DNA from: Candidatus Bathyarchaeota archaeon RBG_13_60_20
GTDB lineage: Archaea > Thermoproteota > Bathyarchaeia > TCS64
Direction of reading: 5' to 3'
NCBI GenBank assembly: GCA_001775965.1
Contig: MEZG01000048.1
Location: 1 to 6,061 of the forward strand
Length of the DNA stretch: 6,061 bases
How positions within the stretch are numbered: the first letter of the stretch is position 1; each line of letters begins with the position of its first letter. Below, in pieces: positions 1 through 5,002 of the stretch. Position numbers and translations under genes: made by a program. Below the pieces are notes generated by a model. The model saw nothing but the letters and a program-made list of their open reading frames with translations, had not been told where the DNA came from and searched no databases.

Positions 1-650
1 CCGGGTACGAGCTCGTCACAGAGGGCTTCGCGGAGGGCCAGGTGGGGAGCAGCGTCATGCCCCACAAGATGAACACCCGCAGCAGCGAGCGCGTGTGCGC
101 CCTAGCGGAGCTCCTGAAGATGTACGTGGACGGCGCCTCCCGCCTCGCAGGGGACCAGTGGGAGGAGGGCGACGTCTCCTGCAGCGCCCTCCGCCGCATC
201 ATCCTGCCCGACGCCTTCTACGCAACCGACGGCCTCATCGAGACGACGCTGACGGTTCTGAACCAGATGGGCGCCTACCCCGCCGTCATATCAAGGGAAG
301 TGGAAAGGTACCTGCCCTTCCTGGCCACCACCGAGATGCTGGTCACGGCCACCAAGCACGGGCTGGGCAGGGAGAAGGCCCACAGCGTCATCAGGAGGCA
401 CGCCGTGGCCGAGGCTCTCAAGATGAGGAGGACGGGCACCTCCGAGAACAGGCTCGTCCGGCTCCTCGCTGAGGACCCCGCCTTCAGGGACGCGGGCGTG
501 GCCGAGGAGGAGCTGACCCGGGCCCTCGGGGACGCGTCGAGGTTCCTGGGTAACGCGTCCAGGCAGATCGACGCCGTCAAGGAGAAGGCGAGGCCCACCC
601 TGGAGAGGTACGCCGCAGAGGCGGCGTACGAGCCCGGGGACATCCTCTAG
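1..650 (+). CDS. purB: Adenylosuccinate lyase, C-terminal part (5' truncated by window edge)
   Basis: Adenylosuccinate lyase performs two fumarate-releasing steps in purine synthesis: SAICAR to AICAR, and adenylosuccinate to AMP. The reading frame is open from base 3 and gives 215 residues ending in TAG at 648-650; the start lies outside the window. The fumarate lyase superfamily signature GSSVMPHKMN is at 45-74. Its second serine (51-53) corresponds to the mobile-loop catalytic serine of the family. Downstream are the all-helical core (GDQWEEGDVS, then a RRI/LPDAF stretch) and an ADSL C-terminal domain with YPAVISREVERYLPFLATTE near 277-336. The usual Pro after K-x-N is Thr (KMNTRSSERV), which from memory matches actinobacterial PurB (M. 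tuberculosis type) better than the E. coli or human forms. Thirteen of its 20 arginines are AGG. The GTG at 42 is internal, not a start. The gene converges on the minus-strand operon with a 4-bp overlap. Confidence 0.94.
   Translation, partial: GYELVTEGFAEGQVGSSVMPHKMNTRSSERVCALAELLKMYVDGASRLAGDQWEEGDVSCSALRRIILPDAFYATDGLIETTLTVLNQMGAYPAVISREVERYLPFLATTEMLVTATKHGLGREKAHSVIRRHAVAEALKMRRTGTSENRLVRLLAEDPAFRDAGVAEEELTRALGDASRFLGNASRQIDAVKEKARPTLERYAAEAAYEPGDIL
608..629. repeat. Perfect 9-bp inverted repeat with 4-nt loop at the convergent gene junction
   Basis: GTACGCCGC (608-616), AGAG loop (617-620) and GCGGCGTAC (621-629) form a perfect GC-rich hairpin. It lies inside the last codons of purB, encoding the near-palindromic peptide YAAEAAY, and begins 17 nt beyond the last coding base of the minus-strand operon. 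It could slow polymerase or end transcripts from either side. No T-run follows it on either strand, so it is not a standard intrinsic terminator and not the U-tract signal usual in archaea. The structure is certain; its role is inferred. Confidence 0.85.
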
Positions 651-1327
651 TCCCTGGACCTGAGGTACAGGATGAGCGCCGCGGCTATCAGCAGGACCAC
701 CACGACCCCTATGACCACGTGGGGCACCGGTATGCCTTCCAGGGGCCGCTCGGCGGCCCCCGAGATGACGGGCGCCACCAGGTAGATGGCCGTGGTCAGG
801 GCCGCCGTGGCTGACACGGCCATGATCAGGTAGCCCATCTGGCCGCCCGATACCTGGTCGATGTCCTCGGCCGCTGCGCCCCGGCTCAGCAGCTCTTCCC
901 TCATCTCCCTGAACCTGACCGTGTGGCGGAGGGTGAGGTACGCGGCCTGCAGTATGAGGCCCACCGCGAAGACCCAGTGGGCGGTGACCTGGGGCGCTGG
1001 GGTGAGGTCGAATATGAGGCCCACCCAGTTGAAGGTGCTGAAGTCCAGCACCGAGGGGAAGAACAGCAGCATGTTGACCATGAATATCCTGCCGAAGTTG
1101 GCCTCGGCTCCCCGCCTCCACAGGTAGGCGACGCCCGCCACGGCCAGGACTATGACCGCGACGTCCATGTAGGCTATGTATTCTCCCAGCAGGGCGCCGA
1201 CGAAGCTGTCCCCGACGATGTCCACCAGCCTGGCGTAGAGGGTGGTCTGGACCATGGTGACGGCCGCCATGTAGCAGGCCGTAACGGTGACCCCCAGCTC
1301 CAGCCACCTGATGGCGTTCTCCTTCAT
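647..1327 (-). CDS. Uncharacterised polytopic membrane protein (226 aa), last gene of the MoxR-DUF58 operon
   Basis: I do not recognise a family. The 226 residues contain about six hydrophobic segments: roughly 11-30, 50-69, 81-106 (with an F-F-P and an N-W-V-G-L turn), 117-134, 164-186 and 203-222. A charged loop at about 135-163 (RFREMREELLSRG, then AAAEDID) is probably cytoplasmic, since it is the longest basic and acidic stretch; the protein ends in RSRD. No enzyme motif or signal peptide is evident. The ATG at 1325-1327 overlaps the DUF58 stop as ATGA and has AAGGTG 5 nt upstream, so this start is well supported. Being the last cistron of a MoxR/DUF58 cluster suggests a membrane partner of that complex, by context only. 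Its TAG (647-649) shares the tetranucleotide CTAG with the purB stop on the other strand. Confidence 0.93.
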   Translation of the reverse strand: MKENAIRWLELGVTVTACYMAAVTMVQTTLYARLVDIVGDSFVGALLGEYIAYMDVAVIVLAVAGVAYLWRRGAEANFGRIFMVNMLLFFPSVLDFSTFNWVGLIFDLTPAPQVTAHWVFAVGLILQAAYLTLRHTVRFREMREELLSRGAAAEDIDQVSGGQMGYLIMAVSATAALTTAIYLVAPVISGAAERPLEGIPVPHVVIGVVVVLLIAAALILYLRSRD

Positions 1328-2778
1328 CCCGACACCTTCTGCCTCTGGAGCGCCTGGGCGAAGCTCTCCCCCACGGGGTCCCAGTTGACCACAGTGCAGC
1401 CCCTGGACCTGAGCAGGTCGTATGCGGGCTTGTTGTGGTACGTGAGGAACCCTGCGGCCATCTTCTCCTCCTCGGTCTGGGCCGCGACGCTGTACCCCAT
1501 CACGTTGAACAGTATGATGTTGGGCCTGCCGTAGGCCCTGCCCATGTACCTGTGGAGCTCCCTGACGCCGTCCATGATGCCCTTCACCTTGGCGGCCTCG
1601 ATCATGGTGATGACCACGAAGAGGGGCTGGGTGCCCACAATGTACCGGCGGCAGCTGTGGATGGCCTCCTTGAGGCTCTCCGAGCTGTACCTCACCTCCA
1701 CGTGGAGGAGCTCCCTGGTGATCTTGTACTGCTGGCGCTTGCCCGTGTCAGGGAAGATGACCCTGCTCTGCACCCTCTGCCGCTCGTGTGCCGCCTCGGG
1801 CTCGGGGCCTACACCGCCCAGCTCCTCCATCTGGTATATGCCCTCCAGGGCGCCGATCTCGGGGGCCTTCTCCTTGCTCCTGAAGGCGCCCTCCCACTGG
1901 AAGGCGTCGTGGTCGTAGACGCAGAGGCCCACCCTGCAGTCGCGTTCAAGGTAGAAGTTGGTGAAGCCAAGGGTGGCCCTGATGGCGTACTCCATGGTGT
2001 TGCTGACTGTGGTGCCCAGGCCCATGTGGGCGGCGCTGTCCAGGAATATCCAGACAACCTTCTTGCCCTCCCTCTCGTACTCGTTCACCAGGAACCCGCC
2101 CGGCTTGTAGCTGAGGCGCTTGGCGCTGGCCTTCCAGTTGATGTTCCTGTAGTGGTCGCCTCGCTGGTACTCCCTGATCTCCCGAAAGTCCGTGGTGGGT
2201 ATCCCGAACCTGAACCTGGCGTCCAGGGGCATGGGTATCTTGGTGACGCTCTTGTGGTTCTTGATCTTCCTGACGAAGAGGGGCTGGGGCTGCACCACTA
2301 TGGCCCTCTTGGCCACGGTGGTGCCTAGCTGGTTGGCGTTCATGACTAGGGGGTGGCGGACCTCGTAGCTGATCTCGCCTATGTCGTAGTAGCCGCGCTT
2401 GGGGCATAGGGATATGTAGCCGAACTCCACGGTCCTGGGCTTCAATCCCTTCCAGAAGGCCTTGAAGTTGGTGCCCTCCTCCAGGGCGAAGCTCTTGGGT
2501 AGCACGTCGGCGACGGTGACCACGCCTGGGCCCCCGCCCACGGTGACAGTCACCCTGTCGCTTATCTTGTCGTCCACGTTGACCTTGATGTCCTTCCCGA
2601 CGCGCTCCACTGCCGTCACGGTGGGCTGCCCCACCAGGACCCCCAGGGCGAGGAAGATGACGGGAGCCAGGCCAAGGGTGATGAGTATTATGTTCCCCAG
2701 GAACATGCCCATCACTAGGAACGTTACTGCTGTGACCACCAGCTCTATGGTGTCCTGGGATAGTAGCCGGGCCGTCAC
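1324..2778 (-). CDS. DUF58-family protein with degenerate VWA-like domain (484 aa)
   Basis: DUF58 proteins are membrane-anchored partners of MoxR ATPases; their VWA-like fold probably mediates protein contacts. Two membrane segments lie near residues 13-27 and 30-50. A beta-rich segment of about 60-165 follows, including LCPKRGYYDIGEI. The DUF58 hallmark (pattern F-R-x-I-R-x-Y-x-x-G-D-x-x-R-x-I-x-W-x-A-S-A) is at 198-219, DFREIREYQRGDHYRNINWK and onward. The VWA-like core starts at 239 (KKVVWIFLDSAAHM). The metal site looks broken: the D-x-S-x-S position reads D247-S-A-A-H, and the later strand that often ends in S-D reads VVITMIEA (388-395). A charged segment at about 318-363 looks longer than usual in this loop. 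The start is GTG at 2778, overlapping the MoxR stop as GTGA, with AGGG 5 nt upstream; the next methionines lie inside the membrane segment. I infer that it works directly with the MoxR ATPase just upstream. Confidence 0.94.
   Translation of the reverse strand: MTARLLSQDTIELVVTAVTFLVMGMFLGNIILITLGLAPVIFLALGVLVGQPTVTAVERVGKDIKVNVDDKISDRVTVTVGGGPGVVTVADVLPKSFALEEGTNFKAFWKGLKPRTVEFGYISLCPKRGYYDIGEISYEVRHPLVMNANQLGTTVAKRAIVVQPQPLFVRKIKNHKSVTKIPMPLDARFRFGIPTTDFREIREYQRGDHYRNINWKASAKRLSYKPGGFLVNEYEREGKKVVWIFLDSAAHMGLGTTVSNTMEYAIRATLGFTNFYLERDCRVGLCVYDHDAFQWEGAFRSKEKAPEIGALEGIYQMEELGGVGPEPEAAHERQRVQSRVIFPDTGKRQQYKITRELLHVEVRYSSESLKEAIHSCRRYIVGTQPLFVVITMIEAAKVKGIMDGVRELHRYMGRAYGRPNIILFNVMGYSVAAQTEEEKMAAGFLTYHNKPAYDLLRSRGCTVVNWDPVGESFAQALQRQKVSG
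1333..1340 (-). promoter_or_regulatory. Ribosome binding site for the 226-aa membrane protein
   Basis: Read on the minus strand this is AGAAGGTG, followed by TCGGG and the ATG at 1327. AAGGTG pairs with the usual 16S 3' end, and the 5-nt spacing is suitable. It lies within the last codons of the DUF58 gene. It favours translation from the ATGA overlap by coupling plus fresh initiation. Confidence 0.65.
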
Positions 2779-3755
2779 CTTTTCCCTACGAACTCCTTTG
2801 GAACCTCTGTCTGCTCCAGTATCTCGTTTAGGACCGCCTCAACGCTGAAGCTGCCCTCTAGCACGTACTCCATCTTCATAATGATTCTGTGGCCGAGGGC
2901 GTCGTGTACGAACATCTTGACGTCGTCGGGGGTCACGAAGCTGCGGCCCGTGATGGCCGCGTGGGCGCGGGCCACCTTGAGGATGGCGAGGCCACCCCTG
3001 GGGCTGGCCCCCACTTCCACCACGGGGTGCCTCCTGGTCTCCCTGATGATCTGGCTGATGTAGTCGATGATCTTGTCGTCCACGTAGATCTGTTCCTCTA
3101 TGAACTTCTGGAGGGCCTTGAAGGTGGCCTCGTTGGTCACCGGCTGTATGAAGCCTGTTGGGTCGTCCTGCTTCCAGAAGATGCGGCGCTTCATGATGAG
3201 GCTCTCCTGGGCCAGGGTTTCCACGTAGCCCATGCTCATCTTGATGAGGAACCTGTCCATCTGGGCCTCGGGGAGCGGGTAGGTGCCCTCCATCTCTATG
3301 GGGTTCTGGGTTGCTATGACGAAGAAGGGCTCGGCCAGCTTGTGGGTCTCGCCCTCTATGGTGACCTGCCGTTCCTCCATGGCCTCCAGTAGGCCGGCCT
3401 GGGTCTTGGGGGGTGCCCTGTTTATCTCGTCTGCCAGCAGGACGTTGGTGAATATGGGTCCCCTCTCCAGGACGAACTGGCTCTGCTGCTGCTTCCACAC
3501 TCTGGTGCCCAGTATGTCTGCGGGCATCAGGTCGGGGGTGAACTGCACCCTGCTCCACCCGCACCCGGTTATCCTCGAGAACAGCTTAGCGAGCAGCGTC
3601 TTCCCCAGCCCGGGGTAGTCCTCGAATAGTACGTGGCCGTTGGCTAGGCTGGCGGCCAGGAGCTTCCTGAGCACCATCCTCTTGCCGACGTAAACCTTTC
3701 CCAGTCCCTCAAGCACGGCGTTGCTCACCGCCTTCACCTGGTCGACGTGCATCAT
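2775..3755 (-). CDS. MoxR-family AAA+ ATPase (AAA_3, 326 aa)
   Basis: MoxR ATPases are hexameric AAA+ machines that act like chaperones to mature or activate protein complexes, usually with a VWA or DUF58 partner. Numbered from ATG 3755: Walker A EDYPGLGKT at 45-53 (Asp where the family often has Gly at 46), Walker B LLADEINRAPPKTQ at 106-119, sensor 1 ATQNP at 148-152, arginine finger in AQMDRF (R168), and sensor 2 GASPRGG with R253 in the helical lid. All catalytic residues are present and the length is normal for the family. It lies 17 nt after the upstream membrane-protein gene and overlaps the DUF58 gene as GTGA, the classic MoxR-DUF58 pair. The start is uncertain by two codons: an in-frame TTG at 3761 has better Shine-Dalgarno spacing than the tandem ATGs at 3755 and 3752. 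The open frame continues farther upstream, but that part only reads across the previous gene. Confidence 0.96.
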   Translation of the reverse strand: MMHVDQVKAVSNAVLEGLGKVYVGKRMVLRKLLAASLANGHVLFEDYPGLGKTLLAKLFSRITGCGWSRVQFTPDLMPADILGTRVWKQQQSQFVLERGPIFTNVLLADEINRAPPKTQAGLLEAMEERQVTIEGETHKLAEPFFVIATQNPIEMEGTYPLPEAQMDRFLIKMSMGYVETLAQESLIMKRRIFWKQDDPTGFIQPVTNEATFKALQKFIEEQIYVDDKIIDYISQIIRETRRHPVVEVGASPRGGLAILKVARAHAAITGRSFVTPDDVKMFVHDALGHRIIMKMEYVLEGSFSVEAVLNEILEQTEVPKEFVGKR

Positions 3756-3765
3756 TGTCAAGTCT

Positions 3766-3773
3766 TCATCTCC
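3766..3773 (-). promoter_or_regulatory. Ribosome binding site of the MoxR gene; bears on start choice
   Basis: On the minus strand this reads GGAGATGA, one mismatch from GGAGGTGA, the complement of the usual 16S 3' tail. It begins at the stop codon of the upstream gene. Counting from the fifth base, it is 7 nt from the in-frame TTG at 3761 and 13 nt from the ATG at 3755. Spacing therefore favours TTG, while codon preference favours ATG. Confidence 0.55.
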
Positions 3774-5002
3774 TATCCTATGACTTTCATGCCTGCCTCC
3801 TCGGGCGCCGCCGGCTCCCTTGTGAGGCCGCCCAGCCCAAGCTGGTTTATCCTGTCCACTGTGCGCTTCAGGAGCTCCATCCTCCGCTCCTGGTTCTGCT
3901 TCTCCACCCTCTCCGCGCTCCCCCTGCGCGCGAAGCTGGGCGGCCTGTCGTCCTCGTAGTTGATGAGCTCCCTGAGGGTGCTGGCAGTCTCCGGCTCGGT
4001 GGCCCTGTTCTCCTCCAGGAAGCGGAATAGCTTCACGAGTATCCTGTCCTTGTGGCCCTCCTTCACGAACTCGTCTATTATGCCTGTGAAGTCCTCCAGG
4101 GCCTTGCCCTTGGTCGGGCTCAGGTCCTGGACGTGCTTGGCCCAGGCGCCCGCCTCGAAGGGCACCATCATGGACTCCTGCATGCCGCGGCGCACCACCG
4201 TGAATATGAGGGCCCCCACGATGACTATGCCCGTCCACTCGACGTAGGGGGAGAGCTGGCTTATGATGGGGTTCACCTGGATGAGTCTGCCGCTCACGAA
4301 GTTGAAGTAAAGGGTGCCTATGAGGCTCATGGCCATGACGAAGGGGTAGCTGGAGGCGATGCTCCCCACCTGGGCCATGTACGGGTTCTTGGAGTCCCGG
4401 AAGATGCCTACGAGGGTGACGGCGGCTGCGGCCCCGAAGCCCCAGGTGAACATCTCCTTTATGAGGATCGCGGTGTCAGACTCGGGCACGCCGGGGGCGA
4501 CCATGTAGAGGTTCACCAGCTGGACGCATATCTGGCCGATTATGAATATGGTGGCCGCGCCCGAGACCACTCTTATGTAGTGCTGCTCCCTGATGGCCGC
4601 CACGGCCGCCAGCAGGTTGTAGGCGAAGAACACCGTGAAGGCGACCATGACCAGGAGCCCCGCTGTCTGGGTGGCCAGGTTGATGGGTTGCAGCATCATG
4701 AAGAGGGCGATTATGATGGTGAAGCCGCCGGCAATCATGCCGCTCACCAGCACCCTGTTGAGGCGGCCCTCGAAGACTATGCTGAGGACTGCCGCGGCGT
4801 AGAACAGGGTTATCCCCCCCAGTATGGGAAGAAGCACCAGGCCGATGCCCTCGTTTACGAGGGCCTCAGGCATGTATGGGAGGAAGCTGCCGAAGTCGCC
4901 GACGGTGAAGGGGGTCATGAGGCTGATGCCGCCCAGGACGCCCGCGACGAATAGGTAGAGGGCCGTTGACCTTATGAGCCTGCTACGGTTCTCTGCGTCC
5001 AT
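3773..5002 (-). CDS. Uncharacterised membrane protein: about eight TM segments plus cytoplasmic helical tail (409 aa)
   Basis: No family is recognised. The N-terminus (MDAENRSRLIRS) is short and basic, so probably inside. Hydrophobic segments lie near residues 13-30, 54-77, 84-104, 113-137, 145-168, 183-200, 217-234 and 255-270, making about eight. From about 271 (RRGMQE) to 409 the protein is soluble, charged and mostly helical. It includes DEFVKEGHKDRILVKLFRFL near 310-329, an EDDRPPSF linker at 350-357, and an amphipathic helix at about 364-388 with a short heptad pattern (M375, L378, V382, I385). No enzyme motif is visible, which suggests a scaffold or channel-like part. The ATG at 5000-5002 is the only plausible start: an in-frame TGA lies one codon upstream. 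It overlaps the DUF4129 gene by 20 nt and lacks a clear Shine-Dalgarno sequence, pointing to translational coupling. The tail would be on the same side as the MoxR ATPase encoded next, so a contact is possible but unproven. Confidence 0.94.
   Translation of the reverse strand: MDAENRSRLIRSTALYLFVAGVLGGISLMTPFTVGDFGSFLPYMPEALVNEGIGLVLLPILGGITLFYAAAVLSIVFEGRLNRVLVSGMIAGGFTIIIALFMMLQPINLATQTAGLLVMVAFTVFFAYNLLAAVAAIREQHYIRVVSGAATIFIIGQICVQLVNLYMVAPGVPESDTAILIKEMFTWGFGAAAAVTLVGIFRDSKNPYMAQVGSIASSYPFVMAMSLIGTLYFNFVSGRLIQVNPIISQLSPYVEWTGIVIVGALIFTVVRRGMQESMMVPFEAGAWAKHVQDLSPTKGKALEDFTGIIDEFVKEGHKDRILVKLFRFLEENRATEPETASTLRELINYEDDRPPSFARRGSAERVEKQNQERRMELLKRTVDRINQLGLGGLTREPAAPEEAGMKVIG

Noticed and set aside
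291..1307. Minus-strand open frame of 338 codons spanning the purB end and the 226-aa gene
   Set aside because: It runs out of frame across both genes and yields a Gly/Arg/His-rich product, typical of spurious frames in GC-rich DNA.
1435..2328. Long + strand open frame (297 codons) opposite the DUF58 gene
   Set aside because: It is the antisense shadow of a GC-rich gene: its product is dominated by Leu, Val, Gly, His, Asp and Ala with no motif, while the opposite strand has a clear DUF58 hallmark.
2623..2638. GGTGGG-CTGC-CCCACC inverted repeat within the DUF58 gene
   Set aside because: It is a 6-bp stem in the middle of coding sequence with no T-run or nearby start; such stems are expected by chance in GC-rich DNA.
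3773..4090. Possible relation between the tail of the 8-TM protein and DUF4129 (both contain a VKLF stretch)
   Set aside because: The likeness is limited to a few residues (LVKLFRFL versus VVKLFNRF); the TPRE and Y-E-x-A-x-Y motifs are missing.
3756..4238. N-terminal extension of the MoxR frame to 4238
   Set aside because: The extra 161 codons lie inside the 8-TM protein gene in another frame, are Gly/Arg/His-rich, and precede a ribosome binding site and a normal MoxR start.
4808..4820. Run of C bases in GTTATCCCCCCCAG as a possible frameshift or slippage site
   Set aside because: The reading frame of the 8-TM protein is continuous through it and no alternative frame offers a sensible product.
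4052..4954. Long + strand open frame (300 codons) opposite the 8-TM protein gene
   Set aside because: The product is a His/Asp/Glu/Gly-rich low-complexity chain with no recognisable domain. The minus strand encodes regular membrane helices with an unambiguous start.
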